DNA of 64,000 nucleotides from Nitrospira sp. (GCA_024998565.1 JACOEM010000011.1:1-64000); one strand, 5' to 3'. Positions 51,740 to 61,172 are shown, numbered from the stretch's first letter. Notes: generated from the letters alone by a model not told the origin. Numbers and translations: made by a program.

Positions 51740-52192
51740 ATGGGGTATTTTTCTAAGTTAGTTGGAGTCTGTGCGGCCGTCACCTTGTTGTCTGTGGCGG
51801 TGGTGGGAGCCGAGGAAAAGGATCCGTTGAAGCCCCGTGTTGCGCCGGATCAAATGGCGGATGCGAAGGCGATGAAGAACCCGGTTGCCTCAACCCCGGA
51901 AAGCATTGCCAAGGGCAAGGCACTGTATGAGGGCAAAGGCACCTGCTTCAATTGCCATGGGAAAGAAGGAAAGGGCGACGGCCCTGCCGGCGCGATCCTC
52001 AACCCGAGCCCGCGTAACTTCACCAACTGCAAGTTCCACAAGAAGCGGAAAGACGGCGAGCTGTTCTGGGTGATCAAGAATGGCAGCGCAGGCACCGGTA
52101 TGGTGTCCTTGATCCCTGCGGCCATCAATGAAGAAGAAGCGTGGATGATCATCAACTACGAGCGCAGCTTCTGCAAGGGTGGAGAAGAGTAG
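51740..52192 (+). CDS. Small periplasmic cytochrome c
   Basis: 150 residues from ATG 51740 behind AAAGGAGGAG. Signal peptide (about 1-24; VVGAEE) then a single class I cytochrome c domain: haem-binding CFNCH (C69, C72, H73) and a methionine-containing C-terminal part (GTGMVSLIPAAINEEEAW) that may supply the other axial ligand. It has the strong promoter and intrinsic terminator of a highly expressed single gene, as expected for an electron carrier in a respiratory organism. Confidence 0.9.
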   Translation: MGYFSKLVGVCAAVTLLSVAVVGAEEKDPLKPRVAPDQMADAKAMKNPVASTPESIAKGKALYEGKGTCFNCHGKEGKGDGPAGAILNPSPRNFTNCKFHKKRKDGELFWVIKNGSAGTGMVSLIPAAINEEEAWMIINYERSFCKGGEE

Positions 52193-52220
52193 TTTCGAGT
52201 TTCGGCCGATCGGCTGAACA

Positions 52221-52262
52221 AAAGGGGGCGTCGAGGGTATCCTCGACGCCCCCTTTGCTTTT
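52221..52262 (+). terminator. Intrinsic terminator after cytochrome c gene
   Basis: Perfect 16-bp stem (AAAGGGGGCGTCGAGG / CCTCGACGCCCCCTTT) with a GTAT loop, followed by GCTTTT. On the opposite strand the A-run also becomes a T-run, so it may serve the convergent gene too. Confidence 0.9.
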
Positions 52263-52391
52263 ATGCGGCATGTGTTGGCATCCAGATCCGGGAGGGGAAC
52301 GTACGCGGGACGGATGGTGTCCGTCCCGCCGGGGTTGCGGCTGTACGTGTTGTAATTCGGGCGACGCCGTCGTCAGAAACCGGATGGTTGT

Positions 52392-54263
52392 TCAGGGTTT
52401 GTCGGTCGCGGGTATCGTCGGTGGTCGTGTAAGTACCACGTCCATTCCCTTGCCGGGGGCTCGTAGTGCAGGGAACACTTGCGGTTGTTGTTCCTGCTTG
52501 AAGGTATTGCGAGCTGCCGCCGGGACCTTTCGGTTGACGTAATCCGTGACCTCGCCGATCGTCACCTCCCCGTTCCGGTTGAGATCCGCTTCGCCGCGAA
52601 GGCCTCGCAAGAGGTAATAGGTGAACAAACCATGGCGCAAGGTGTCGGACTCCAGGCTCTTTCCGAATCCCGTGGCGCCGGTCAGGTGCATCACCTTGCC
52701 GCTCGTGCCCATCCATTTTGGTGCCGCGACCTTTGCTCGTCCCTCACCGCCGCTTCTGAGAACGGTCCCGTCGAATATGAACAGGACTTGCTTCGCCTTC
52801 AATCGTTCCAGTGCCGCCTCCAGATCTTTCAGCGGATACAGACGGGAGGTTGATCCCAGGGAGCCGTCGTAGGGAATCAGAAAGGTGTCACCGGTCGGCG
52901 AGACGACGGCCTGCCCGGCGAAGTACACCGTGACGAGGGAGTCCTGTGTGAGTTTTGACGGAAGCCAATCGAGCAACGCTTCCTCGATATCCGGGCGTAA
53001 GGCACTCCAGTCTTGCAATAACCGCACATTATTCTTGGGCAACCCGCCCAGCGCCTGTACATAGGTTGCGACCATTTCGGCATCCAGGGCGGCGTATTTG
53101 CGTGCGCCGATCTGCGACTCGCGATAGCTGCTGATGCCGACCGACAACAGATAGTCGCCGGATCGCTGTCCCGCCGTCGTCGGAGCGGGAACTTGATCTA
53201 CATCGTCGGTCGTGATGCCGTTCGGCCGTACCGAGGCGAGCAGTGTCTGAGGTGCGGGAACCGGTTGTCCGGTTCCGCTTACCAGGGAGACCTGAAATTC
53301 CGCCTGCTGCGGGCTCAGCGATTGCGGCAGGGTGGCGATGAACTCGAGGGACTTGGAGCCGCCTGTCTCGATGGTGCCCGTGGATAATTTCGTCGCCGGG
53401 AATTGTGCGATCAACGCCGATGGGCCGGCGAGCTGAACGGTCATGGGCTGTACCGCCTGGGAGCCGGTGTTGACGATGTCGATTCGTACGCGGATCCGTT
53501 CGCCGCCTTCGAGAAGTAAGTTGCTGTTTTCATCGAGAAGCGTGGCTTTAAATGACAGGGAGGATGCCATCGTGGTGGTTGCGTTGGCAGGGACGACACC
53601 AGCCGGTTTCTGGGCCGCATCGGTAGGCACGACGGAAGCGGGTGGGGCCGAAGCCGATGCCGTATGCGTGGGGTCAAGCAATACACGTGCTTCCTGCATG
53701 AACTGCGTGGCCAGCACGGTGGACGCGTCCTGAAGCAGGGGATCAACGATGTAGTCACAGCGTTGCTGGGTGAGCTCGAGCTGCAGCCGCTCCTTGCGTG
53801 TGGATTGCAAGGGCCGCTCGGCTATCGGCGCGCCGGCTGCATCGAAGAACTCTGCGAGAGCGTCCAGGCTGAGTTCGGCGGGGGCACGGTCATACAACGC
53901 ATCGGGTTGAATCTTGAATCGAGGGTCCAGCATGCGTATCCGTACCGTCACGTCAGGCTTTCCCGCGCCGTCATGACTGCCGGGCAGCACCACGGTGCGA
54001 AACGTCTGATGGGCGGCTTGTATCAGCATGTCTTCTACGGTCGGGCCGATGGAGAACGGGTGGAGTCGGCCGCAGCCGTCGATATATTCGGTCTTGGCGG
54101 AGGACAGCGACGGATCAACGTCCATGTGAACCGTGAGGGGGACCGGCGGGCCGAGATCCGGCAGCGTCTGCCGGGAAAAGCGGGATTTGATACTTTCGCA
54201 GCCTGCGGAAGCCAGCACAGGGATTAAGAGCATTCCAAGAATGAGTGCGCGGTGCGTCTTCAA
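52392..54263 (-). CDS. Lipoprotein with caspase-like (C14) domain lacking the catalytic His and Cys
   Basis: 623 residues from a TTG start at 54263, chosen because GAGGAGG lies 8 nt upstream and the protein then begins with a signal peptide and lipobox (LASAGC, Cys 22). Middle region about 230-350 is an immunoglobulin-like beta domain (VRIDIVNTGSQAVQPMTVQL). The last 250 residues form a caspase-like fold: DYLLSVGISSYRESQIG at 370, VTVYFAGQAV (450-452 GQA where caspases have GHG), VLFIFDGTVLRSGG (498-500 DGT where caspases have DAC), HGLFTYYLLRGLRG, and an EF-hand-like DLNRNGEVTIGE (560-571). Both catalytic residues are replaced, so it is a pseudocaspase. Exported and membrane-anchored, divergent from the carbamoyltransferase gene. 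Function unknown. Confidence 0.85.
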   Translation of the reverse strand: MKTHRALILGMLLIPVLASAGCESIKSRFSRQTLPDLGPPVPLTVHMDVDPSLSSAKTEYIDGCGRLHPFSIGPTVEDMLIQAAHQTFRTVVLPGSHDGAGKPDVTVRIRMLDPRFKIQPDALYDRAPAELSLDALAEFFDAAGAPIAERPLQSTRKERLQLELTQQRCDYIVDPLLQDASTVLATQFMQEARVLLDPTHTASASAPPASVVPTDAAQKPAGVVPANATTTMASSLSFKATLLDENSNLLLEGGERIRVRIDIVNTGSQAVQPMTVQLAGPSALIAQFPATKLSTGTIETGGSKSLEFIATLPQSLSPQQAEFQVSLVSGTGQPVPAPQTLLASVRPNGITTDDVDQVPAPTTAGQRSGDYLLSVGISSYRESQIGARKYAALDAEMVATYVQALGGLPKNNVRLLQDWSALRPDIEEALLDWLPSKLTQDSLVTVYFAGQAVVSPTGDTFLIPYDGSLGSTSRLYPLKDLEAALERLKAKQVLFIFDGTVLRSGGEGRAKVAAPKWMGTSGKVMHLTGATGFGKSLESDTLRHGLFTYYLLRGLRGEADLNRNGEVTIGEVTDYVNRKVPAAARNTFKQEQQPQVFPALRAPGKGMDVVLTRPPTIPATDKP

Positions 54264-54422
54264 GCCGAGGCCTCCTCTACGCCGGATTTTGAAGCAGGAA
54301 CGGTACAGGAAAGGAGGGGGCATTGCAACCGAATGCCGGTGCGGCTTGCGACGCGTACAGGCCTCGTTTATTCTACCGCCGCTTGTGTGTCGGATCATGA
54401 CCGGAAGGGACGCGGATTCATC

Positions 54423-56156
54423 GTGTTGGTGTTGGGCCTTTCCAATATGAGAGATGCGGCGGCGGCGCTCGTTTCTGACGGTCGCATTGTGGCGGCGGCG
54501 GAAGAGGAGCGTTTCGTTCGCCGGAAGCACGTGACGGCGATGCCGGTGCAGGCGATGCGGTATTGCCTGCATGAGGCTGGAGTCGCACTTCGCGATGTCG
54601 AAGCCATTGCCGTTCCTTGGAAATATTGGCAGGTCGGGCGGCGCGCGGGGCTCGCCCTGACGGCGATGATACGGTCCCCGCAACTGTTTCGAGTGAAAGG
54701 GACTCGCTCATTGGAGCGAGTCAGCCGGGAGTGGCTGGAACTGTTCCGATTGCGAGAGGAACTGACGAGGCGCGTGGATGCGGGCGCTATCCAACCGGTC
54801 TTTCTCGATCACCATGTGTGCCATGCCGCCAGTTCGTTCCTGGTGTCGCCCTTTGAGCGGTCGGCGATTCTCGTGGTGGATGGCGCGTCTGAAGCCGATA
54901 CCACCCTGATGGCGACAGGTGAGGGGAGTCGGATCACCGTGCTGGATCGCACCCCGCTTCCCCATTCGCTCGGGCAGTTCTATGCGGCGATGACGGCCTT
55001 TCTCGGGTTTCGCCCCGACCAAGACGAATACATTGTGATGGGCCTGGCGTCCTCCGGGGAGCCGACGTTTGCTCCCGCCTTGCGTCAGAACATTGTGCGA
55101 CTACTGTCCCGAGGTCGATTTGAAGTGAATGTCCGACTGCTTGATTTTCATCTCGCCAGGGCCGGCTTCTTTGTGGAGGGATTCGTTCGCCTGTTCGGCG
55201 CGCCGCGGCGTTCGACGGATGAAATCACCCAACGGCACCGCGATCTGGCTGCCAGTGCCCAGGTGGTTCTGGAGGAAACGTTGTTGCATCTCGGCCGCCA
55301 CTTGCGCGCTCTCACACGGGCTGAGTCGCTTTGTCTGGCAGGCGGGGTTGCCTATAACTGTGTGGCCAATGGGCGGCTGCGCGCCGAACTTGGGTTTAAG
55401 GAGGTCTATGTGCCGCCGGCCGCAGGCGATTCGGGTGCGGCGCTGGGGGCGGCCTTGTGGTGGACGGCGAGGCGTGAAGGAGAAGCGGGAAGGTGTCGCT
55501 TGCCCGATGCGTATCTGGGGCCGCAATTCGATGAAGCTGCTTGTCGGGCAGCGCTGTCGCAAGCAGGCCTGGTGGCCGAGTCCCTGACGGATGCTCAGCT
55601 CTACGAGCGGGTTGCCGCCGAGCTGACACGGGGGCGTCTCGTTTTCTGGTATCAAGGCCGGATGGAGTGGGGGCCCCGCGCGCTGGGGAATCGCAGCCTC
55701 CTGGCAGATCCGCGGCGGGAAGACATGCGGGAATTGATCAACAGCAAAGTAAAATGCCGGGAGGCGTTTCGACCCTTCGCCCCCTCGGTGCTGGCTGATC
55801 GGGCGCAGGAATTTTTTGAGCTGCCGGCTCCGTCGCCCTACATGCAGTTCACCGTGCGGGTGAGGGCCTCGGCGAAAGGACTCCTTCCGGCCGTCACGCA
55901 TGTCGACGGAACGGCCCGGGTTCAGACGGTGACGCGTGAAGCCAATCAGCGGTTTTATGATCTCCTGGCAACGTTCGGGCGACTCACGGGTGTCCCGGTG
56001 TTGCTGAATACCTCGTTCAATGTGCAGGAGCCGATCGTCTGTACGCCCGACGATGCGGTGGGCTGCTTCCAGCGGACTCAGGTGGAGTGGTTGGTCCTCG
56101 GCAATCTGCTGGTGGGCAGGTCATCTCCACCCGCCATCCCGAATCATGCCTGCTGA
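54423..56156 (+). CDS. Carbamoyltransferase, NodU/CmcH family
   Basis: 577 residues from a GTG at 54423 (GLSNMRDAAAALV begins the family's opening strand). Two domains: N-terminal Kae1-like (HHVCHAASSFLVSPFERSAI with its conserved His residues; GGVAYNCVANGRLRAELG; AGDSGAALGAALWW) and a C-terminal half with MEWGPRALGNRSLLADPRRE and LLNTSFNVQEPIVCTPDD. Enzymes of this type carbamoylate sugars or antibiotics using carbamoyl phosphate and ATP. Followed by a GT-C protein overlapping its end by 11 bp; together they suggest modification of a surface glycan. Confidence 0.87.
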   Translation: MLVLGLSNMRDAAAALVSDGRIVAAAEEERFVRRKHVTAMPVQAMRYCLHEAGVALRDVEAIAVPWKYWQVGRRAGLALTAMIRSPQLFRVKGTRSLERVSREWLELFRLREELTRRVDAGAIQPVFLDHHVCHAASSFLVSPFERSAILVVDGASEADTTLMATGEGSRITVLDRTPLPHSLGQFYAAMTAFLGFRPDQDEYIVMGLASSGEPTFAPALRQNIVRLLSRGRFEVNVRLLDFHLARAGFFVEGFVRLFGAPRRSTDEITQRHRDLAASAQVVLEETLLHLGRHLRALTRAESLCLAGGVAYNCVANGRLRAELGFKEVYVPPAAGDSGAALGAALWWTARREGEAGRCRLPDAYLGPQFDEAACRAALSQAGLVAESLTDAQLYERVAAELTRGRLVFWYQGRMEWGPRALGNRSLLADPRREDMRELINSKVKCREAFRPFAPSVLADRAQEFFELPAPSPYMQFTVRVRASAKGLLPAVTHVDGTARVQTVTREANQRFYDLLATFGRLTGVPVLLNTSFNVQEPIVCTPDDAVGCFQRTQVEWLVLGNLLVGRSSPPAIPNHAC

Positions 56157-57687
56157 ACCGGTTCGTTTTTCAGATCCTTCCCCTCATCGCCTGATGGTTC
56201 TTGTGCTCGATTGTCTTCTGGCCGGCTTCATTCTGAACCTCACGCTGCAGCCGCTGGTGGAACCGGATCTGGGATGGCATCTGCGCGCCGGGCTGGATTT
56301 GATCGCCCAGGGTTGGCGGTTGCCGGAGACCGATCCCTACTCCCACACCATGCCGGATTGGCATTGGGTCGAGCATGCCTGGTTGACCGATGGCCTGCTG
56401 GGGGTGATCTACCGTGTGATGGACCCGTTGAGTGGTCTGGCTCTGATCCTGTTCTTTAGTGGCGTGACGGCGCTCGCCTGGTGGGTGGCAGCATCGCAGG
56501 CCAGAGTGCATCGGACGTATCGCTTGGTGGCCATGGTGGCGAGCCTTTGGGTGGCATTACCCTTTCTGGGCGCACGCACGCAACTGGTCAGTCTGCTCGG
56601 CGTTGCGATTCTGTTGTGGGGATGGCGTCACGTTCAGGATGGACGGCGGGCATGGGTCTGGGGACTGTCCCCGTTGTTCCTGCTTTGGGCGAACCTGCAT
56701 GGCGGGTTTACGGCGGGACTGTTTCTGTCCGGTGTGTTGTTGTGTCTCTCGTTCATGTTGAAGCTAGGCGCCGCATGGCCGGCGGTCGCGGCCTCGCTCG
56801 ATGAGCCGGTGCTCAATTGGGACGATCTTCGCCGCTGTGCGATCGCGCTGGGCATTGCGGTGGCGGTCACCTTCCTGAATCCCTATGGATGGCGTCTCTA
56901 CCAGGAGATTTATGAGTCCCTGACCGATCGGTTCATGATCGAGACGTTACGGGAATGGCAACCGGTGTCCTTCCAGGGGTGGGCTGGAAAGGCCTACGGG
57001 ATGTATCTGACCGGGCTGGCGTGCTTGATGGCCGGATGGTATCGCCGAGTAGAACCGGTTCGATGGGCCGTGCTGCTGCTCATGTTGGGGTTGTCGCTGC
57101 GGCATTGGCGGAACGTCACCCTGTTCCTGATCGTGAGCCTCCCGCTGGTGGCGGAGTTGCTCGCACTTGCGGTGGCCTCGTGCGTTCGGTGGGTGCCGAT
57201 TCTGAAGACGCAGGCTGCGACGGCTCTACTCCTGTTGACCATGGGGACGGCCGGTGCCCTCTATGCGTTGGGAAGCGAACATCTGGAGCATGTCTGGGTA
57301 TCGGGGAAGTCGCCCGACGTGTATCTGGAACAGACGGAATATCCGATTGAAGCGGTGCGATGGATCCGGAGCCATCGGCAGGAAGCGGGAACCAGGCTTT
57401 ATAACGATTACGGGTACGGCGGGTTTCTGCTCTGGCAACTTCCCGGCGAGAAAATATTCATTGATGGTCGTATGCCGGCCTGGCGGATCGGCGACCGGCG
57501 CATTCTTCAGGATTATGCGGACCTGAATCGCGAGGACGCACCGCGTTTGGCGGTGTTGGATCGGTATGCAGTCGATTGGGGGCTGATTCAGCGGGGCAGC
57601 GCGCTCGCGCTGTCCTTGGAGGCGCATCATGCCTGGAGGACGATCTATACTGATGCCAAGGTGGTGATCGTGAGACGGAGGGGATGA
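56146..57687 (+). CDS. Polytopic GT-C-like membrane protein
   Basis: 513 residues from ATG 56146, overlapping the carbamoyltransferase gene by 11 bp. About 10-12 membrane helices. The first loop carries LVEPDLGWHLRAGLDLIAQG and PETDPYSHTMPDWHWVEHAW, the acidic His-rich first loop typical of GT-C glycosyltransferases (compare DPDLWWHLR in uncharacterised relatives). The C-terminal 100 residues are soluble (ARLYNDYGYGGFLLWQLPGE). Likely transfers a sugar from a polyprenyl-phosphate donor to a surface molecule. The convergent GT2 gene could supply that donor. Confidence 0.75.
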   Translation: MPAEPVRFSDPSPHRLMVLVLDCLLAGFILNLTLQPLVEPDLGWHLRAGLDLIAQGWRLPETDPYSHTMPDWHWVEHAWLTDGLLGVIYRVMDPLSGLALILFFSGVTALAWWVAASQARVHRTYRLVAMVASLWVALPFLGARTQLVSLLGVAILLWGWRHVQDGRRAWVWGLSPLFLLWANLHGGFTAGLFLSGVLLCLSFMLKLGAAWPAVAASLDEPVLNWDDLRRCAIALGIAVAVTFLNPYGWRLYQEIYESLTDRFMIETLREWQPVSFQGWAGKAYGMYLTGLACLMAGWYRRVEPVRWAVLLLMLGLSLRHWRNVTLFLIVSLPLVAELLALAVASCVRWVPILKTQAATALLLLTMGTAGALYALGSEHLEHVWVSGKSPDVYLEQTEYPIEAVRWIRSHRQEAGTRLYNDYGYGGFLLWQLPGEKIFIDGRMPAWRIGDRRILQDYADLNREDAPRLAVLDRYAVDWGLIQRGSALALSLEAHHAWRTIYTDAKVVIVRRRG

Positions 57688-57704
57688 TCGGGTGGACGGG
57701 GCTG

Positions 57705-58520
57705 CTAAAAATGGGTGGGTTCGACGGAAGCTAAGGCCGGTTCGACGGCGCTTGGTGCGGGACGGAGACGGGGCTCGTAGAGCCCTTGCTCTTCACGTTT
57801 CCGGATGGCCAGGAGTTCTTGCAGCATGACCAACCCGTCGCGCCAAGGGCGGACTTTCGAGCCCGGCTGGTCGATCCAATTGATGGGGACTTCCGCAAGC
57901 CGGTAACCGCGCTGCCGCGCGACGTACAGCAGCTCCAGGTCGAACGCATAGCCGTCGACACAGGCGACCGAAAACAGGTCCTGCGCGATCGATCGACGAA
58001 ACAGCTTGAATCCGCATTGAGTGTCGGTGATATCGCGAAGACCCAGGTGCTGCACGATGTTGTTGAAGACGGTTCCCAACAGGCTTCGATGCCACCGTGC
58101 CCGGACGGTGAAGGCTGGATCTTGGGACGCCAACGCCCGTGATCCGATGGCGAGATCCGCTCCTGCCAGAAGCGCCGATTCCAGCCGTGCTAGTTCTTCG
58201 ATCGGTGTGGCCCCATCCGCGTCCGCAAACAATTGATACGTGCCCCGCGCGGCCTGCATGCCACGGCGGACGGCCGCGCCCTTGCCCATATTGCTGGTCA
58301 ATCGAATGAGTCGCAGGTGCGGGCAGCGATGGGCCACCGACTCGACGGCCTGCGCGGTTTGGTCGTGGCTGCCGTCATCGACGACGAGGACTTCATAGGT
58401 CCGGCCGCGCTGATCTAGGTAGGCAATGACTCGTTCCAGGCAGAATGGAAGACGGCGCGCCTCGTTATAGGCCGGGATGATGATCGAAAGAGAAGGCGTC
58501 TGAGTCGAGCACGGTGTCAC
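57705..58520 (-). CDS. Glycosyltransferase family 2, dolichyl-phosphate mannosyltransferase-like
   Basis: 271 residues. SLSIIIPAYNEARRLPFCLE at the N-terminus, VLVVDDGSHDQT with the nucleotide-sugar DDG, and LFADADGATPIEELARLESA with the metal-binding DAD; INWIDQPGSKVRPWRD near the C-terminus. This is the DPM1-like group that loads a sugar on a polyprenyl phosphate. Convergent with the GT-C gene (17 bp apart). Confidence 0.88.
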   Translation of the reverse strand: MTPCSTQTPSLSIIIPAYNEARRLPFCLERVIAYLDQRGRTYEVLVVDDGSHDQTAQAVESVAHRCPHLRLIRLTSNMGKGAAVRRGMQAARGTYQLFADADGATPIEELARLESALLAGADLAIGSRALASQDPAFTVRARWHRSLLGTVFNNIVQHLGLRDITDTQCGFKLFRRSIAQDLFSVACVDGYAFDLELLYVARQRGYRLAEVPINWIDQPGSKVRPWRDGLVMLQELLAIRKREEQGLYEPRLRPAPSAVEPALASVEPTHF

Positions 58521-58713
58521 GTTGGGACAGCCTCGTGTCGGAGTATGACGGGACCGATCCGTCTGTTGAAGGCGAATGGTGGCCCACGGTATCTGACCGA
58601 GGGGCGAAATGCAAGCCGTGGGTGCCGGGTCTTGACAGAGCCATCGACCGGGGGTGATCGTAATCTCACAGACTGTAGGTGCCCAGGCGTCGCTCTCTGG
58701 CCAGGAGGTTGCG

Positions 58714-59487
58714 ATGAGGCGGACACAGTACAGGTTTATGTGGGTGGTCGGAGCGCTGTTGCTTGCCGGTTGCGCCGTGGCGACTCCACCCAGCCGGTTA
58801 AGTCAGTATGTCGCCCCTGTCGTGGCGGACGAATCAGCAAGCCCCGGGCTTCCGGTGCAGCGCCCGCTTCGAACCGCGCTGGTCGTGCTGGCCGATCGGT
58901 CGGCTCAGGAGGCTGCCCCGGGTTTGCCTGAAGAAGCTCAGGCAAGGCTGGCTGAGGCGCTCAGGGGGCAGGTCAATCGGGGCTTCCCCATCGCCATTGA
59001 ACGGGTGGTGAATCTCGGTGAGATTCCGGTCGGAGCGCCTCCTCCGAATTGGATCGACCTTGCCGGGCAGCAGGGTGTGGATTTTGTCCTGGTCGTGATC
59101 CTTTCGAGTACGGAGCAGGAGTATCCGGTATCGCTGTTCCTCGGCTGGACGACCCACCTGCAGCCCGGATTCCGTCGCGACAATTGGTCCCTCGCGGAGG
59201 CCGCCTTCCTCGATGGACGAACAGGTCGGCAGCTTTTCCGTGCGGAGGGGCGAGCCATGGCGACGTTGGACCGCCCCACGGCGCCTGGGATTTCGCAGTG
59301 GTATCCGGTGATTTATCTGCGACCGCAGAATCCGGAGCGACGCATCTGGCCGCCATCCTATGAAGGCGCCCCTGTGACGCTCCGTGTGGTGTCGATGGAG
59401 CAGGCGGCGACGCGATTGGCCGGGAATCTGCAGCGAGCCTGGGTCGAACAGCGGGAGCTGGAGTTGGCCGCGCTGCCAGGACCATGA
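58714..59487 (+). CDS. Lipoprotein of unknown function
   Basis: 257 residues from ATG 58714 (AGGAGG upstream). Lipobox LLLAGC (Cys near 20). The mature protein has regular alpha/beta alternation (RTALVVLADRSAQEAAPGLP; GVDFVLVVILSSTEQEYPVS; SLAEAAFLDGRTGRQLFRAE) recalling CsgG- or GNA1162-type lipoproteins, but I see no clear family motif. It precedes the htrA gene by 129 bp, with a separate promoter for the latter. Confidence 0.65.
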   Translation: MRRTQYRFMWVVGALLLAGCAVATPPSRLSQYVAPVVADESASPGLPVQRPLRTALVVLADRSAQEAAPGLPEEAQARLAEALRGQVNRGFPIAIERVVNLGEIPVGAPPPNWIDLAGQQGVDFVLVVILSSTEQEYPVSLFLGWTTHLQPGFRRDNWSLAEAAFLDGRTGRQLFRAEGRAMATLDRPTAPGISQWYPVIYLRPQNPERRIWPPSYEGAPVTLRVVSMEQAATRLAGNLQRAWVEQRELELAALPGP

Positions 59488-59526
59488 CTCCTGTCCACCG
59501 GAGCAACGGGCCCTGCTTTTTCCTCT

Positions 59527-59556
59527 TTGAAGGCGATTCTGTGATTAGTGTAGAAT
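59527..59556 (+). promoter_or_regulatory. Candidate promoter of htrA
   Basis: TTGAAG (59527-59532) and TAGAAT (59551-59556) with 18-nt spacing, about 60 bp before the start at 59617. Confidence 0.5.
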
Positions 59557-59616
59557 GATTCATTCACGATGGCGCGGAGGATGGTCCCTCATTTTCAGGC
59601 TTCCAGAGGAGTACAC

Positions 59617-61152
59617 ATGACGTATCGACATCGGCGCAGGAACGTGCTGTCCGTGCTGGCAGGGATCCCTATGATTGCTGCCACGCTTTTAGTCGGCGGA
59701 ATGCAGCCCGGGTCTCAGGCTCAGGCGGCGGGTGTCCCCCCGGCGTTTGCGCAGGGATTCTCAGAAATCGTCAAGGCGGTCACGCCTGCGGTCGTCAACA
59801 TTGCCGTCACCGGTGGAGGGGAAGGCCGTCGTGAAGGCCGTCGTCAGCTTCCTCCAGGCGGACCATTCGGTGGCCCGCCTCCTGGACCCGGTGATGAGCC
59901 GCCCGGCATGGAACCGCCAGGTGGTCCCGGTGGACCTCCCGGCCCTCCGGGTGGTGGCCCTCATCGCCCCGAGCAGAGTGCCGGATCCGGTGTGATTCTC
60001 GATCCGAACGGATATATCGTCACGAATAACCACGTGGTCGAAGGCGCGACCCAAATCACCGTGACTCTGTCGGACCGTCGTGAATTTCCAGCCAAGATCA
60101 TCGGAACCGATCCGAAGACGGATTTGGCCATCATCAAGATTGAAGCCAAAGATCTCGCGTCCATGAAGTGGGCCGATTATGATGAACTGCAGGTCGGAGA
60201 CGTGGTGCTTGCAGTGGGCAGTCCGTTCGGCCTGAGTTCAACCGTGACCCTGGGCATTATCAGCGCGCTGGGACGCGGGAACGTGGGCATTGCCGATTAC
60301 GAAGACTTTATTCAGACCGATGCGGCGATCAACCCCGGTAATTCCGGCGGCGCCTTGGTCAATATGCAGGGCAAGTTGATCGGCATTAACACGGCGATCT
60401 TCTCCCGCACCGGAGGATCCGAGGGCATCGGCTTTGCCATTCCGAGCAGCATCGCAACCGATATCGTTGAGAGTTTGACGAAGACCGGGAAGGTGGTGCG
60501 TGGTTGGATGGGCGTGGCGATTCAGGAAATTACCCCGGCGCTGGCAAAATCCTTCAAGTTGCCGGAGCAGCGCAAAGGCGTGCTCATCAGCGACGTGAAC
60601 GAGAACGGGCCCTCTCATTCGGCCGGCATGCGGCGCGGCGATGTGGTCATTGCATTCAATGGTAAAGAGGTACAGAGCGTCAGCCAATTGCGGAACCTGG
60701 TGGCACGCATGGGCGTCGGGAAAGACGCCGACATCAAGATTTTGCGCGAAGGCAAAGAGCAGATCTTGAAGGTCAAGGTGGCTGAGCGGCCGTCGGATGA
60801 AGTGCTTGCCAAGAGGGAGCCGGGTCCTGCGGCCCCTCAGACCGAGACCGTGAAGCCGCCGGACAATGTCCTGGCGTCCTTGCGCGTCCAGATGCTTGAT
60901 GCCGCGATGCAGAGCCAGTTGAATATTCCTGCAAAAACGAGCGGCGTGGTGGTCAGTTCGGTTGAGGCCGGCAGCGCTGCCGAATCCGCAGGGCTACAGC
61001 GTGGCGATGTCATCCAAGAGGTCAACCACGAAGTGGTCAAGAGCCTTGAGGACTACCAAAAGGCGTCTGCGAAGGTGAAGAAGGACGAAATGGTTGTGCT
61101 CTTGCTGAGTCGGCAGGGAAACAACCTGTTCGTCGCCGTCAACCCGAAATAG
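59617..61152 (+). CDS. degP: Periplasmic serine protease DegP/HtrA family
   Basis: 511 residues from ATG 59617 (GAGGAG upstream). Signal peptide (about 8-38, AQA). Between the N-terminus and the protease domain lies a Gly/Pro-rich, collagen-like segment of about 55 residues (66-120), unusual for the family. Trypsin-like domain with H139 (NNHVVEG), D169 (KTDLAI) and S243 (GNSGGAL); two PDZ domains follow (GVLISDVNENGPSHSAGMRR and GVVVSSVEAGSAAESAGLQR). It degrades or refolds misfolded envelope proteins. Confidence 0.93.
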   Translation: MTYRHRRRNVLSVLAGIPMIAATLLVGGMQPGSQAQAAGVPPAFAQGFSEIVKAVTPAVVNIAVTGGGEGRREGRRQLPPGGPFGGPPPGPGDEPPGMEPPGGPGGPPGPPGGGPHRPEQSAGSGVILDPNGYIVTNNHVVEGATQITVTLSDRREFPAKIIGTDPKTDLAIIKIEAKDLASMKWADYDELQVGDVVLAVGSPFGLSSTVTLGIISALGRGNVGIADYEDFIQTDAAINPGNSGGALVNMQGKLIGINTAIFSRTGGSEGIGFAIPSSIATDIVESLTKTGKVVRGWMGVAIQEITPALAKSFKLPEQRKGVLISDVNENGPSHSAGMRRGDVVIAFNGKEVQSVSQLRNLVARMGVGKDADIKILREGKEQILKVKVAERPSDEVLAKREPGPAAPQTETVKPPDNVLASLRVQMLDAAMQSQLNIPAKTSGVVVSSVEAGSAAESAGLQRGDVIQEVNHEVVKSLEDYQKASAKVKKDEMVVLLLSRQGNNLFVAVNPK

Positions 61153-61172
61153 ACAGCAACCAGCAGACAGCG

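Noticed and set aside
54264-54683. N-terminal extension of the caspase-like lipoprotein by 140 residues
   Set aside because: It would overlap the divergent carbamoyltransferase, is Arg/His-rich and bury the lipobox; the TTG at 54263 behind GAGGAGG is better.
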